From NCBI RefSeq assembly GCF_001983165.1, contig NZ_MNPU01000013.1, positions 1 through 64,000 on the forward strand: 64,000 nucleotides of DNA. Reading direction: 5' to 3'. Made by a program: the position numbers and the translations under genes. Of this stretch, positions 10,309-19,605 are shown in pieces (position 1 is the first letter of the stretch; the number at the start of each line of letters is the position of its first letter). The stretch is from Pseudomonas gessardii (lineage in GTDB: Bacteria; Pseudomonadota; Gammaproteobacteria; Pseudomonadales; Pseudomonadaceae). The notes below the pieces were generated by a model. That model searched no databases. It saw nothing but the letters and a program-made list of their open reading frames with translations, and had not been told where the DNA came from.

Positions 10309-11573
10309 AGCTGCGTAACGCCACAAGCCGCCCCACATTACGTTCAGTCCTCGGTCGCGGGCACCTGAGTGTGGCGCTGGTGGCGGTTGCCATGGCCAGT
10401 GTGTCCCTGACCCTGCTGGGGGTGTTGGCCCTGCGGGTCTATGCCGACCACAACCTGCACCTGATCGCCCGCTCGATCAACTACACCGTGGAAGCCGCGG
10501 TGGTATTCAACGACCGCGTGGCGGCCACCGAAGCCCTGGCGCTGATCGCCACCACCGAAGAAGTGGCCGAAGCCCGGGTGCTGGACCTCAATGGCAACAC
10601 CCTGGCCCACTGGGTGCGCCCGGAAACCGGGATGCTGTCCCAGGTGGAGCTGGAACTGGCCCACACGCTGCTGGAGGAACCCATCAGCCAAGCGATCCTG
10701 CATCAAGGCAAGAAGATTGGCACCGTCGAGCTGAGTGGCCACGGCGGTAGCCTGTTGCGCTTTTTGCTCAGCGGCCTGGCGGGGATCGTTGTGTGTACGG
10801 CCATCAGTGGCTGGGTGGCGATTTACCTGGCGCGGCGCATGTTGCGCGGTATCACCGGCCCGTTGCACCGCCTGGCCGATGTTGCCCACGCCGCGCGCAG
10901 CGAGCGGGCCTTCGACCGCCGCGTGCCGCCGGCACAGATTGCCGAACTCGATAACCTGGGCAATGACTTCAATGCCTTGCTCGATGAGTTAGAAGCCTGG
11001 CAAACCCACCTGCAAAGCGAAAACGAAACCCTCGCTCACCAGGCCAGCCATGACAGCCTGACCGGGCTGCCCAACCGCGCCTTCTTCGAGGGCCGCCTGA
11101 TCCGTGCCTTGCGCAGCGCGGCCAAGCTCAACGAGCGGGTGGCGGTGCTGTTTCTTGACAGCGACCGCTTCAAAGACATCAACGACAACTTCGGGCACGC
11201 CGCCGGTGACGCGGTATTGGTGGCCGTCGCCGCGCGCATACGGGCGCAACTGCGCGAGAGCGACCTGGTGGCGCGCCTGGGCGGCGATGAGTTCGCCATC
11301 CTGCTTTCGCCCCTGCACAAGCTCGAAGATGCCCAGCGCATCGCCGAAAAAATCATCGCCAGCATGGACCAACCCATTCCGCTGCCGGGCAACACCCAAG
11401 TGTTGACCTCACTCAGTATCGGTATTGCGGTTTATCCCGATCATGGCACCACTCCCGGCGCCTTGCTCAATGCTGCCGATGCGGCGATGTACCAGGCCAA
11501 ACGCCTTTCCCAGGGCGGCCAGCACACGGCGGAGTCGGAGCACCCCGCTGCCAATGTTCAACACAGGAGTTGA
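10305..11573 (+). CDS. yfiN: YfiN (TpbB) membrane diguanylate cyclase
   Basis: This 422-residue inner-membrane enzyme makes cyclic-di-GMP from two GTP. It has an N-terminal membrane helix, a periplasmic PAS-like region, a second helix near residues 143-170, a HAMP segment and a C-terminal GGDEF domain. The signature is GGDEF at 326-330. An RxxD product-inhibition site (R317-D320) precedes it by five residues, so the enzyme is probably feedback inhibited. It is translationally coupled to yfiR and followed within four bases by yfiB. By family knowledge, YfiR holds it off until YfiB sequesters YfiR on envelope stress, which promotes attachment and small-colony growth. Confidence 0.93.
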   Translation: MKLRNATSRPTLRSVLGRGHLSVALVAVAMASVSLTLLGVLALRVYADHNLHLIARSINYTVEAAVVFNDRVAATEALALIATTEEVAEARVLDLNGNTLAHWVRPETGMLSQVELELAHTLLEEPISQAILHQGKKIGTVELSGHGGSLLRFLLSGLAGIVVCTAISGWVAIYLARRMLRGITGPLHRLADVAHAARSERAFDRRVPPAQIAELDNLGNDFNALLDELEAWQTHLQSENETLAHQASHDSLTGLPNRAFFEGRLIRALRSAAKLNERVAVLFLDSDRFKDINDNFGHAAGDAVLVAVAARIRAQLRESDLVARLGGDEFAILLSPLHKLEDAQRIAEKIIASMDQPIPLPGNTQVLTSLSIGIAVYPDHGTTPGALLNAADAAMYQAKRLSQGGQHTAESEHPAANVQHRS

Positions 11574-11577
11574 TCCC

Positions 11578-12069
11578 TTGTTTGCTAACACCCGCGTTCT
11601 CTTTATCACCTTGTTTATCGCACTGCTGGCCCTGAGTGGCTGCCAAACCGCCCCACCCAAGGGCCTGACCCCGGCACAAGTGGCGGTGCTCAAGCAACAA
11701 GGCTTCGAGCTGACCGACGAAGGCTGGGCCTTCGGCCTGTCGGGCAAAGTGCTGTTTGGCAGCGACGTCGAAAAACTCAACAAGCCCAGCACCGATATCG
11801 TCGAACGCATTGGCAAGGCCCTCACCGGCGTGGGCATCGAACGTGTGCGTGTAGACGGCCACACTGACGCCTCGGGCAAGGAAACCTACAACCAGCAACT
11901 GTCCCTGCGCCGGGCGAAAAGCGTGGGCAAGGTCTTGGTGGCGGTGGGTATGAAGGAAGAAAATGTGCAACTGCGCGGCCTGGGCAGCAGCGAGCCGGTG
12001 GCGTCCAACAGCACCTCCGCGGGCCGTACCGAAAACCGTCGGGTGTCGATTGTAGTGATCGCCGACTGA
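11578..12069 (+). CDS. yfiB: YfiB, OmpA-like outer-membrane lipoprotein
   Basis: A TTG start at 11578 gives 163 residues. It is chosen because AGGAG lies eight bases upstream and the protein then begins directly with a lipoprotein signal ending in the lipobox LSGC (C22). An ATG-led frame from 11425 would run inside yfiN and add unlikely sequence. The C-terminal half is an OmpA-type peptidoglycan-binding domain (VDGHTDASGKETYNQQLSLR, then GRTENRRVSI). By family knowledge YfiB binds peptidoglycan and captures YfiR, releasing YfiN. It is the last gene of yfiRNB. Confidence 0.9.
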   Translation: MFANTRVLFITLFIALLALSGCQTAPPKGLTPAQVAVLKQQGFELTDEGWAFGLSGKVLFGSDVEKLNKPSTDIVERIGKALTGVGIERVRVDGHTDASGKETYNQQLSLRRAKSVGKVLVAVGMKEENVQLRGLGSSEPVASNSTSAGRTENRRVSIVVIAD

Positions 12070-12101
12070 GCCGACAGGCCGGTCTAAATTTGAAATACGC
12101 C

Positions 12102-12141
12102 CAACTGTGGAAGCGAGCTTGTCGGGTCGCTCCCACAGTTG
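12102..12141 (+). repeat. Hairpin, REP-like variant between convergent genes
   Basis: CAACTGTGG and CCCACAGTTG flank a GC-rich centre with an inner GAGC/GCTC pairing. The outer arms resemble the TGTGGGAGC arms of the REP elements found from 16 to 32 kb, but the centre differs. It lies between yfiB and a convergent LysR gene and could stop transcription from either side. No T-run follows it. Confidence 0.55.
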
Positions 12142-12158
12142 CTCCAGTGTTCTGGCGG

Positions 12159-13106
12159 CTATTGGGCAAACACCATCTCCCGCGTCTGCCCCATCAACAA
12201 CCCCTGGTTCTGCTCCGTCACCTCACGGATGTAATCCCACAACAACGTAATCCGTTTCAACTTGCGCAAATCCTCCCGGCAATACATCCAGAACTGCCGC
12301 GTCACAGTGACCTCCTCCCCCAGCACCGGTAGCAACCGTGGATCCTGCGCAGCCAGGAAGCACGGCAGGATCGCCAGCGAACGCCCCTGCTGCGCCGCCA
12401 CGTACTGCGCGATCACGCTGGTGCTGCGCAGGCTGGCGCTGGCGCCCGGGACGACATTGGCCAGGTACAGCAGCTCTGAGCTGAACGCCAGGTCATCCAC
12501 GTAGCTGATAAACGGATGGTCGGCCAGGTCGGCCGGGCGGCGGATGGGCGGGTGCTGGTCGAGGTAGTCCTGGGTCGCGTACAGCTGCAGCTTGTAGTCG
12601 CACAGTTTGCAGCATACGTAGGGCCCGTGTTCCGGGCGCTCCAGGGCGATGACAATGTCGGCTTCGCGCTTGGACAGGCTGATGAAGTGGGGCAGGGGCA
12701 GGATGTCGACCGAGATCGCCGGGTAGGTGTCGACGAAGTGGCTCAGTTGCGGGGTGACGAAAAAGCTGCCGAACCCCTCGGTGCAGCCCATGCGCACATG
12801 CCCGGACAGTGCCACGCCGGAGCCGGAGACTTGTTCGCAGGCCATGTGCAAGGTGCTTTCGATGGACTCGGCATAACCCAGCAAGCGCTGGCCTTCGTTG
12901 GTCAGCACAAAGCCGCTGGTCCGGGATTTCTCGAACAGCAGGGTGCCCAGGGAGCCTTCCAGCGAACTGATGCGCCGTGACACGGTGGTGTAGTCCACCG
13001 CCAGGCGCTTGGCGGCGACGCTGGCCTTGCGGGTGCGGGCCACTTCGAGGAAAAACTTCAGGTCGTCCCAGTTCAGCGAGCCTAAAGAGGTGATGTTTTT
13101 TTGCAT
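12159..13106 (-). CDS. LysR-family regulator, probable regulator of mmsAB
   Basis: This 315-residue LysR-type regulator has a winged HTH over residues 10-70 (FFLEVARTRKASVAAKRLAV, VSRRISSLEGSLG) and a substrate-binding domain after about residue 95. The frame stays open upstream of 13106, but the ATG there gives normal family length. It is transcribed divergently from mmsA across 131 bases, so control of mmsAB is likely by position. In P. aeruginosa the known regulator of mmsAB is the AraC-type MmsR, so a LysR protein here is a different arrangement. The inducer is unknown. Confidence 0.85.
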   Translation of the reverse strand: MQKNITSLGSLNWDDLKFFLEVARTRKASVAAKRLAVDYTTVSRRISSLEGSLGTLLFEKSRTSGFVLTNEGQRLLGYAESIESTLHMACEQVSGSGVALSGHVRMGCTEGFGSFFVTPQLSHFVDTYPAISVDILPLPHFISLSKREADIVIALERPEHGPYVCCKLCDYKLQLYATQDYLDQHPPIRRPADLADHPFISYVDDLAFSSELLYLANVVPGASASLRSTSVIAQYVAAQQGRSLAILPCFLAAQDPRLLPVLGEEVTVTRQFWMYCREDLRKLKRITLLWDYIREVTEQNQGLLMGQTREMVFAQ

Positions 13107-13237
13107 GTTGGACCGGCTTTTATGTGGGTTCTTATTGGAAGTTTGCACATCTATACTCCAAAAATCGTCCGAACGCCTCATCCTCAAGGCGCTTCACGCC
13201 TTGGCTCTCTGCATAACTACAAGATCTGGAGACCCCC

Positions 13238-14764
13238 ATGAACGCATCGCTTACGTCTGCCGATACCACCGTGAAACAGGCCAAACTGTTGATCAACGGT
13301 GAATGGGTCGAGTCCAAGACCACCGAGTGGCAAGACATCGTCAACCCGGCGACCCAACAAGTCCTGGCCCGTGTGCCCTTCGCCACGGCCGATGAAGTCA
13401 ACGCGGCCATCGACGCCGCCCATCGCGCCTTCCAGACCTGGAAGCTGACGCCGATCGGCGCGCGCATGCGCATCATGCTCAAGCTGCAAGCGCTGATCCG
13501 TGAACACTCCAAGCGCATTGCCGTCGTCCTCAGTGCCGAGCAAGGCAAGACCATTGCCGATGCCGAGGGCGATATTTTCCGTGGCCTGGAAGTGGTCGAG
13601 CACGCTTGCTCCATCGGCACCCTGCAAATGGGCGAGTTTGCCGAGAACGTCGCCGGTGGCGTCGATACCTACACCCTGCGCCAACCCATCGGCGTGTGCG
13701 CCGGCATCACCCCGTTCAACTTCCCGGCGATGATCCCGTTGTGGATGTTCCCCATGGCCATCGCCTGCGGTAACACCTTTGTGCTCAAGCCGTCGGAACA
13801 GGATCCACTGTCGACCCTGATGCTGGTGGAGCTGGCGCTGGAAGCTGGTGTGCCAGCCGGTGTGTTGAACGTGGTCCACGGTGGCAAGGCGGTGGTGGAT
13901 GCCCTGTGCACCCACAAAGATATCAAGGCCGTGTCCTTCGTTGGCTCGACTGCTGTCGGCACCCATGTCTACGACCTGGCGGGCAAGCACGGTAAGCGTG
14001 TGCAATCGATGATGGGCGCGAAGAACCATGCGGTGGTGCTGCCGGATGCCAACCGTGAACAAACCCTCAATGCCCTGGTCGGCGCCGGTTTCGGTGCGGC
14101 CGGTCAGCGCTGCATGGCCACCTCGGTGGTGGTGCTGGTCGGCGCGGCCAGGCAGTGGCTGCCGGACCTCAAGGCCCTGGCGCTGAAACTCAAAGTCAAC
14201 GCCGGCAGCGAAGCCGGCACCGACGTGGGCCCGGTGATTTCCAAGCGCGCCAAGGCACGTATCCTCGACCTGATCGCCAGCGGCGTGAAAGAAGGTGCCA
14301 AGCTGGAACTGGATGGCCGCGACATCCAGGTGCCGGGCTTCGAGCAAGGCAATTTCGTCGGCCCGACCCTGTTCTCGGGCGTGACCACCGATATGCAGAT
14401 CTACACCCAGGAAATCTTCGGCCCGGTGCTGGTGGTGCTGGAAGTCGATACCCTCGACGAAGCCATCGCCCTGGTCAACGCCAACCCGTTCGGCAACGGC
14501 ACCGGCCTGTTCACCCAGAGCGGTGCGGCGGCGCGCAAGTTCCAGAGCGAAATCGACGTCGGCCAGGTGGGCATCAACATCCCGATCCCGGTGCCAGTGC
14601 CAATCTTCAGCTTCACCGGTTCCCGTGGCTCGAAACTCGGCGACCTGGGCCCGTACGGCAAGCAAGTGGTGCAGTTCTACACCCAGACCAAAACCGTCAC
14701 CAGCCGCTGGTTCGACGACGACAGCGTCAATGATGGCGTCAACACCACCATCAACCTGCGTTGA
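13238..14764 (+). CDS. mmsA: CoA-acylating methylmalonate-semialdehyde dehydrogenase
   Basis: This 508-residue aldehyde dehydrogenase converts methylmalonate semialdehyde to propionyl-CoA (and malonate semialdehyde to acetyl-CoA) with NAD and CoA, in valine and pyrimidine breakdown. The catalytic cysteine is C292 in GQRCMA. The segment [20 protein letters not shown] is typical of the CoA-dependent MmsA group. The ATG at 13238 follows a TGGAG ribosome site. mmsB follows after 14 bases, in one operon. Confidence 0.95.
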   Translation: MNASLTSADTTVKQAKLLINGEWVESKTTEWQDIVNPATQQVLARVPFATADEVNAAIDAAHRAFQTWKLTPIGARMRIMLKLQALIREHSKRIAVVLSAEQGKTIADAEGDIFRGLEVVEHACSIGTLQMGEFAENVAGGVDTYTLRQPIGVCAGITPFNFPAMIPLWMFPMAIACGNTFVLKPSEQDPLSTLMLVELALEAGVPAGVLNVVHGGKAVVDALCTHKDIKAVSFVGSTAVGTHVYDLAGKHGKRVQSMMGAKNHAVVLPDANREQTLNALVGAGFGAAGQRCMATSVVVLVGAARQWLPDLKALALKLKVNAGSEAGTDVGPVISKRAKARILDLIASGVKEGAKLELDGRDIQVPGFEQGNFVGPTLFSGVTTDMQIYTQEIFGPVLVVLEVDTLDEAIALVNANPFGNGTGLFTQSGAAARKFQSEIDVGQVGINIPIPVPVPIFSFTGSRGSKLGDLGPYGKQVVQFYTQTKTVTSRWFDDDSVNDGVNTTINLR

Positions 14765-14778
14765 TCAAGGAGACGAGC

Positions 14779-15666
14779 ATGAAGATTGCATTTATCGGCC
14801 TGGGCAACATGGGCGCCCCCATGGCCCGCAACCTGATCAAGGCTGGCCACGCGCTGAACCTGTTCGACCTGAACCAGACCGTGCTCAAGGAATTGGCCGA
14901 ATTGGGCGGCACCATCAGCGCCTCACCGCGCGCAGCAGCAGAAGGCGCCGAACTGGTGTTGACCATGCTGCCTGCTGCCGCCCATGTGCGCAGCGTCTGG
15001 CTGAATGAAGACGGCGTGCTCGCCGGTATCGGCAAAGGCGTACCTGCGGTGGATTGCAGCACCATCGACCCACAGACCGCTCGCGATGTGGCGGCTGCGG
15101 CAGCCAGGCACGGCGTGGCGATGGCCGATGCCCCCGTCTCTGGCGGCACGGGCGGGGCGCAGGCCGGGACGCTGACCTTTATGGTCGGCGCCACCCCGGA
15201 ACTGTTCGCCACCCTGCAACCGGTGCTGGCGCAGATGGGCCGCAACATCGTGCATTGCGGTGAAGTCGGCACCGGGCAGATCGCCAAGATCTGCAACAAC
15301 CTGCTGCTGGGGATCAGCATGGTCGGCGTCAGCGAGGCCATGGCCCTGGGCGATGCACTGGGCATCGACACCCAGGTGCTGGCCGGCATCATCAACAGCT
15401 CCACCGGGCGTTGCTGGAGTTCCGACACCTACAACCCATGGCCGGGGGTGAGCGAGACCGCGCCGTCATCCAGGGGCTATACCGGTGGGTTTGGCGCCGA
15501 CTTGATGCTCAAGGACCTGGGCCTGGCGACCGAAGCGGCCCGCCAGGCGCACCAGCCGGTGATCCTGGGGGCGGTGGCGCAGCAGTTGTATCAAGCGATG
15601 AGCCAGCGCGGGGACGGGGGCAAGGACTTCTCGGCGATCATCAACAGCTATCGCAAACCCCAGTAA
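14779..15666 (+). CDS. mmsB: 3-hydroxyisobutyrate dehydrogenase
   Basis: This 295-residue member of the beta-hydroxyacid dehydrogenase family oxidises 3-hydroxyisobutyrate to methylmalonate semialdehyde, the substrate of MmsA. The Rossmann loop GLGNMG is at residues 7-12. DAPVSGGTGGAQAGTLTFMVG and the conserved lysine in GQIAKICNN mark the family. The start at 14779 follows AAGGAGA; an ATT-led extension to 14761 lacks a ribosome site. A strong terminator follows within ten bases of the stop. Confidence 0.95.
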   Translation: MKIAFIGLGNMGAPMARNLIKAGHALNLFDLNQTVLKELAELGGTISASPRAAAEGAELVLTMLPAAAHVRSVWLNEDGVLAGIGKGVPAVDCSTIDPQTARDVAAAAARHGVAMADAPVSGGTGGAQAGTLTFMVGATPELFATLQPVLAQMGRNIVHCGEVGTGQIAKICNNLLLGISMVGVSEAMALGDALGIDTQVLAGIINSSTGRCWSSDTYNPWPGVSETAPSSRGYTGGFGADLMLKDLGLATEAARQAHQPVILGAVAQQLYQAMSQRGDGGKDFSAIINSYRKPQ

Positions 15667-15674
15667 GGGCTTTT

Positions 15675-15709
15675 CCGGGAGCCCGCGTCGGGCGGGTTCC
15701 CGGGTTTTT
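15675..15709 (+). terminator. Terminator between mmsB and a convergent cupin gene
   Basis: CCGGGAGCCCGC and GCGGGTTCCCGG form a 12-bp stem with one G-U pair, followed by TTTTT. It closes mmsAB and, read in reverse, may also serve the convergent cupin gene that ends six bases to the right. Confidence 0.85.
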
Positions 15710-15714
15710 CTCGA

Positions 15715-16059
15715 TCAGGCAAACACGAAATACTTACGCACTGTCTCGACCACTTCCCACGTGCCCTTCATGCCGGGCTCCACCACAAAGATATCCCCAG
15801 CGCGCAAATGGATCGGCTCCAGGCCATCCGGGGTGATCACGCAGTAGCCTTCCTGGAAATGGCAGTATTCCCACTTCACGTATTCCACGTACCACTTGCC
15901 CGGGGTGCAGATCCAGGTGCCCATGATCTTGCTGCCGTCTTCGCTGGTGTAGGCGTTGAGGTTGACGGTGTGTGGGTCGCCTTCGAGTTTCTGCCATTTG
16001 CAGGCATCCAGGACCGGCAGGGGATGGGTATCGCGCAGTACAGTGATCGGCTGGGACAT
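15715..16059 (-). CDS. Small cupin-fold protein
   Basis: This is a 114-residue single-domain cupin of the DUF861/Cupin_3 kind. The segments GTWICTPGKWYVEYVKWEYCHFQEGYCVITPDG and LRAGDIFVVEPGMKGTWEV match the two cupin motifs, with glutamates and a histidine positioned like the motif 1 metal ligands. The family includes ureidoglycine aminohydrolase-like proteins and many proteins of unknown role. It stands alone and converges on mmsAB. The substrate cannot be told from the sequence. Confidence 0.75.
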   Translation of the reverse strand: MSQPITVLRDTHPLPVLDACKWQKLEGDPHTVNLNAYTSEDGSKIMGTWICTPGKWYVEYVKWEYCHFQEGYCVITPDGLEPIHLRAGDIFVVEPGMKGTWEVVETVRKYFVFA

Positions 16060-16435
16060 GATGGCTCCAAGGTTGGGACGTGAAGGCCAACCCTATAGCG
16101 CTTGCCCGAATGGCTGTGGTCTGAACTCGACACTGGGATGCCCAGAAGCGCATTGCCATACGCTTCCCAAACCTATACCGAACCCTGTGGGAGCTGGCTT
16201 GCCTGCGATACAAGCACCGAGGTGTGTCAGTCACACCGCAGTGATGCTATCGCAGGCAAGCCAGCTCCCACATAAGCTCGCACACATTTGATCGGCGATG
16301 GCTGATGGATCTGTTCAATAATCAGACGTTTCTTCGCAGTAAGTACGAAAGAAATCAGCCTTCGCGCTGGAATTCGCAAGAATATTTACCGCTGGCCCTC
16401 GTATCATTCACTTTAGAAACAGCCGAGAGCCTCGT
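16060..16435. other. Intergenic region upstream of kynBA
   Basis: These 376 bases lie between the divergent cupin gene and kynB. They hold one REP hairpin (16186-16272) and then an A+T-richer stretch of about 120 bases before the kynB start, where the kynBA promoter must lie. No convincing -35/-10 pair was picked out, and no ORF is supported here. Confidence 0.6.
16186..16272. repeat. REP doublet (REPIN-like)
   Basis: TGTGGGAGCTGGCTTGCCTG on the left and its reverse complement on the right form inverted arms of about 24 bases around an imperfect centre. The same arm sequence recurs at 18.0, 23.9, 27.4, 29.4 and 31.8 kb. This is the REP type known from P. fluorescens genomes. Confidence 0.85.
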
Positions 16436-17086
16436 ATGAATCCAATAAAAACGTGGTGGGATATCAGCCCACCCTTGAGCACCGCCACCCCGACCTGGCC
16501 GGGCGACACCCCCTTCCAGGAAGAACGCGTCTGGCAGTTCGGCCCCGAATGCCCGGTGAACGTCGGGCGCATTACCCTGTCGCCCCACACCGGTGCCCAT
16601 GTCGATGCGCCGTTGCACTACAGTGCCGACGGCGCGCCCATCGGCGAAGTCTCGCTGGATGTGTACCTGGGCCCGTGCCGGGTGCTGTATTGCCTGGACA
16701 GCGGCGCGCTGGTGCAGCCCGAGCAGTTGCAGGGGCGCCTGGATAACCTGCCGGAGCGGGTGCTGCTGCGCACTTATCAACAGGCGCCGCTGACTACCTG
16801 GGATGCGGACTTCACCGCCGTTGCCAAAGAAACGGTCGAGCTGCTGGCCAGCCTCGGCGTGCGCCTGATCGGCATCGACACGCCATCCCTGGACCCGCAA
16901 CAGTCCAAGACCATGGATGCCCACAACGCCGTCGCCCGGCATGGCATGGCGATTCTCGAAGGCATCGTGCTCGACGACGTGCCGCAGGGCGATTACGAGT
17001 TGATCGCGCTGCCGCTGCGTTTTGCCAACCTCGATGCCAGCCCGGTACGAGCAATCCTGCGCCCGCTCAAGGAGCCCACGCGATGA
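16436..17086 (+). CDS. kynB: Kynurenine formamidase (arylformamidase)
   Basis: This 216-residue cyclase-family metal hydrolase hydrolyses N-formylkynurenine to kynurenine and formate, step two of tryptophan breakdown. The metal motif [12 protein letters not shown] carries H51, H55, D57 and H61. The N-terminus [20 protein letters not shown] is characteristic of bacterial KynB. The stop overlaps the kynA start (ATGA), so the two enzymes are made together. KynU, which acts next, lies 11 kb away beyond the ant and cat genes. Confidence 0.94.
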   Translation: MNPIKTWWDISPPLSTATPTWPGDTPFQEERVWQFGPECPVNVGRITLSPHTGAHVDAPLHYSADGAPIGEVSLDVYLGPCRVLYCLDSGALVQPEQLQGRLDNLPERVLLRTYQQAPLTTWDADFTAVAKETVELLASLGVRLIGIDTPSLDPQQSKTMDAHNAVARHGMAILEGIVLDDVPQGDYELIALPLRFANLDASPVRAILRPLKEPTR

Positions 17087-17940
17087 GCCAATGTCCTTTC
17101 TCCCCTGAATACCAGCCGCCGGAAGAATGGCATAACGCCGAGCTGAATTTTTCCGAGTCCATGAGCTACGGCGACTACCTGGACCTGGGCAAAGTGCTCA
17201 CGGCCCAGCACCCGCTGTCGCCGGACCACAACGAGATGCTGTTTATCATCCAGCACCAGACCTCCGAGCTGTGGATGAAACTCATGCTCCACGAACTCAA
17301 GGCCGCCCGTGAACATGTGCGCCTGGGTGAGCTGGCGCCGGCGTTCAAGATGCTGGCGCGGGTGTCGCGGATTTTCGACCAACTGGTGCACGCCTGGGCG
17401 GTGCTGGCGACCATGACGCCGTCGGAGTACAAGGCGATCCGCCCGTACCTGGGGCAGTCGTCGGGCTTCCAGTCGTTCCAGTACCGGGAAATCGAGTTCA
17501 TCCTCGGCAATAAAAGCGCGGCATTGTTGCGGCCCCACGCCCATCGCCCGGAATTGCTCAAGGAGCTGCAAGTGGCGATTGCCACGCCGTCGCTGTATGA
17601 CGAGGCGATCAACCTGATGATCAAGGCGGGCCTGGCGATTGACCCGCAGCGCGCGCAACGCGACCCGACGGCGCCGACGGTGCATGACGAATCGGTAGAG
17701 GCGGCGTGGCGCGAGGTGTACCGCGATCCGAACCGTTACTGGGACCTGTATCAGTTGGCCGAGAAGTTTATCGACCTGGAGGACTCGTTCCGCCAATGGC
17801 GCTTCCGCCATGTGACCACGGTGGAGCGGATCATCGGCTTCCAGCCGGGCACCGGTGGTACTGAGGGCGTGGGTTACCTGCGCAAGATGCTCGACACGGT
17901 GCTGTTTCCCGAGCTGTGGCGGGTGCGTTCGACGCTCTGA
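17083..17940 (+). CDS. kynA: Tryptophan 2,3-dioxygenase
   Basis: This 285-residue haem enzyme adds O2 to L-tryptophan to give N-formylkynurenine, the first step of the kynurenine route. The proximal haem ligand is expected at H243 in [12 protein letters not shown]. The conserved [18 protein letters not shown] and the C-terminal [13 protein letters not shown] (substrate carboxylate binding) are present. It is the second gene of kynBA and is followed by a strong terminator. Confidence 0.95.
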   Translation: MSQCPFSPEYQPPEEWHNAELNFSESMSYGDYLDLGKVLTAQHPLSPDHNEMLFIIQHQTSELWMKLMLHELKAAREHVRLGELAPAFKMLARVSRIFDQLVHAWAVLATMTPSEYKAIRPYLGQSSGFQSFQYREIEFILGNKSAALLRPHAHRPELLKELQVAIATPSLYDEAINLMIKAGLAIDPQRAQRDPTAPTVHDESVEAAWREVYRDPNRYWDLYQLAEKFIDLEDSFRQWRFRHVTTVERIIGFQPGTGGTEGVGYLRKMLDTVLFPELWRVRSTL

Positions 17941-17952
17941 TTGAAACCCAGC

Positions 17953-17989
17953 AAAAAGCCCCGGCACTCATTGAGTACCGGGGCTTTTT
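17953..17989 (+). terminator. Terminator of kynBA
   Basis: AAAAAGCCCCGG pairs with CCGGGGCTTTTT, continued by CACTCA/TGAGTA, giving a long stem with a T-run. The A-run on the left makes it work in both directions. Confidence 0.9.
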
Positions 17990-18023
17990 GTTGGCAATGC
18001 ATACCTATTGTGACCCCGTTCAT

Positions 18024-18110
18024 GTGGGAGCCGGGCTTGCCCGCGATGCAGGCGGCGCGGTCATTCAGTTAGACCGAGTCGATGCCATCGCAGGCAAGCC
18101 AGCTCCCACA
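18024..18110. repeat. REP doublet
   Basis: The left arm is the variant TGTGGGAGCCGGGCTTGCCC and the right arm the standard GGCAAGCCAGCTCCCACA. It lies between the kynA terminator and the 3' end of the convergent aroP gene, 20 bases past its stop. Confidence 0.8.
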
Positions 18111-18130
18111 TAAGCCAGCTCCTACACAGG

Positions 18131-19534
18131 TTATTGTGCGACGGCGACGGCCTTGGCCTTCTTCGAGCGCAGCCAGTACGCCGCAAAGAGAATCCCCACC
18201 CACACCGGCATCGCATACACCGATGGGCGCATGTCCGGGATGGCCAGCATCACGCCAACGATCACCAGCATGAACGCCAGGCACAGGTAGTTGCTGAACG
18301 GGAACCAGAAGGTCTTGAACGACGGCACCACGCCTTGCTCGCCCATGGCCTTGCGGAACTTGATGTGGGTCAGGCTGATCAGCGCCCAGTTGATCATCAG
18401 CGAAGCAACCACCAGGGCAAACAACAGCACCAGTGCATCCTTGGGTGCCACGTAGTTGATCACCACGCACAGCAACGTCACCAGGGCCGAAATGCCCAGG
18501 GCGCGCAACGGTACGCCTTGCTTGTTGAGCTTCATCAGCGCCTTGGGCGCGTCGCCTTGCTCGGCCAGGCCGAACAGCATGCGGCTGTTGCAGTACACGC
18601 CGCTGTTGTACACCGACAGGGCGGCGGTCAGCACCACGAAGTTGAGGATGTGCGCGGCGGTGTCGTTACCGATCAACGAGAAGATCTGCACGAACGGGCT
18701 GGCACTGTAGGCATCGCCGGAAGCGCCGAGGGTTTGCAGCAGTTGATCCCAGGGGTACAGCGACAGCAGCACGGTCAGGGCGCCGACGTAGAAAATCAGG
18801 ATCCGGTACACCACCTGGTTGATCGCCTTGGGGATCACCTTGCGCGGCTCGCTGGCTTCGGCTGCGGTAATACCCACCAGCTCCAGGCCGCCGAACGAGA
18901 ACATGATGAACGCCATCGCCATCAACAGGCCCATGCCGCCGTTGGGGAAGAAGCCGCCGTGGTCCCACAGGTTGCTGATCGAGGCTTGCGGGCCGCCGGT
19001 GCCGCTGAACAGCAGGTAGCAGCCGAGCACGATCATGCCGATGATCGCCACTACCTTGATGATCGCGAACCAGAATTCGGTCTCACCGAAGAACTTCACG
19101 TTCAGGGTGTTGATCAGGTTCACCGCGATAAAGAACACCACCGCGCTGACCCAGGTCGGCACCTCCGGCCACCAGAACTGGATGTACTTGCCCACCGCCG
19201 TCAATTCGGCCATGCCCACCAGCACATACAGCACCCAGTAGTTCCAGCCGGCGAGGAAGCCTGCATAGCCGCCCCAGTACTTGTGGGCGAAGTGGCTGAA
19301 GGAGCCGGCGACCGGTTCCTCGACAATCATCTCGCCCAGCTGGCGCATGATCAGGAACGCGATAAACCCGGCTATCGCATAGCCCAGGATCATCGAAGGC
19401 CCCGCCGATTTCAGCACCCCGGCCGAACCGAGGAACAAACCCGTACCAATCGCCCCGCCCAGGGCAATCAGCTGAATATGCCGGTTTTTCAGGCCACGCT
19501 TGAGGCCCACCGGGTTAACCATGTCATCCGCCAT
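18131..19534 (-). CDS. aroP: AroP-type aromatic amino acid permease
   Basis: This APC-family H+ symporter of about 467 residues and 12 membrane segments imports aromatic amino acids. LKRGLKNRHIQLIALGGAIG near the N-terminus, then RQLGEMIVEEPVAGSFSHFA and MFSFGGLELVGITAAEA, closely follow E. coli AroP. The start at 19534 is chosen because GGGA lies six bases upstream; the ATG at 19540 directly abuts AAAGGGA and is too close. It lies downstream of antABC on the same strand and converges on kynBA, so supplying tryptophan to the Kyn pathway is a likely role (inference). Confidence 0.88.
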   Translation of the reverse strand: MADDMVNPVGLKRGLKNRHIQLIALGGAIGTGLFLGSAGVLKSAGPSMILGYAIAGFIAFLIMRQLGEMIVEEPVAGSFSHFAHKYWGGYAGFLAGWNYWVLYVLVGMAELTAVGKYIQFWWPEVPTWVSAVVFFIAVNLINTLNVKFFGETEFWFAIIKVVAIIGMIVLGCYLLFSGTGGPQASISNLWDHGGFFPNGGMGLLMAMAFIMFSFGGLELVGITAAEASEPRKVIPKAINQVVYRILIFYVGALTVLLSLYPWDQLLQTLGASGDAYSASPFVQIFSLIGNDTAAHILNFVVLTAALSVYNSGVYCNSRMLFGLAEQGDAPKALMKLNKQGVPLRALGISALVTLLCVVINYVAPKDALVLLFALVVASLMINWALISLTHIKFRKAMGEQGVVPSFKTFWFPFSNYLCLAFMLVIVGVMLAIPDMRPSVYAMPVWVGILFAAYWLRSKKAKAVAVAQ

Positions 19535-19587
19535 TAACATTCCCTTTTACTTGTTTTTTTCAGGGTTGATCCTGCACGCCAGACCCG

Positions 19588-19605
19588 CCCCTCACTGCTG
19601 AGGGG
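19588..19605 (-). terminator. Hairpin just after antC
   Basis: CCCCTCA and TGAGGGG form a perfect 7-bp stem with a four-base loop, starting at the base after the antC stop. There is no T-run on the antC side. It may slow or protect rather than end antABC transcription, leaving aroP partly co-transcribed. Confidence 0.4.

Noticed and set aside
18134..19537. 467-residue plus-strand frame opposite aroP
   Set aside because: Antisense of a membrane protein giving a His/Gln/Asp-rich sequence; aroP is a clear family member.
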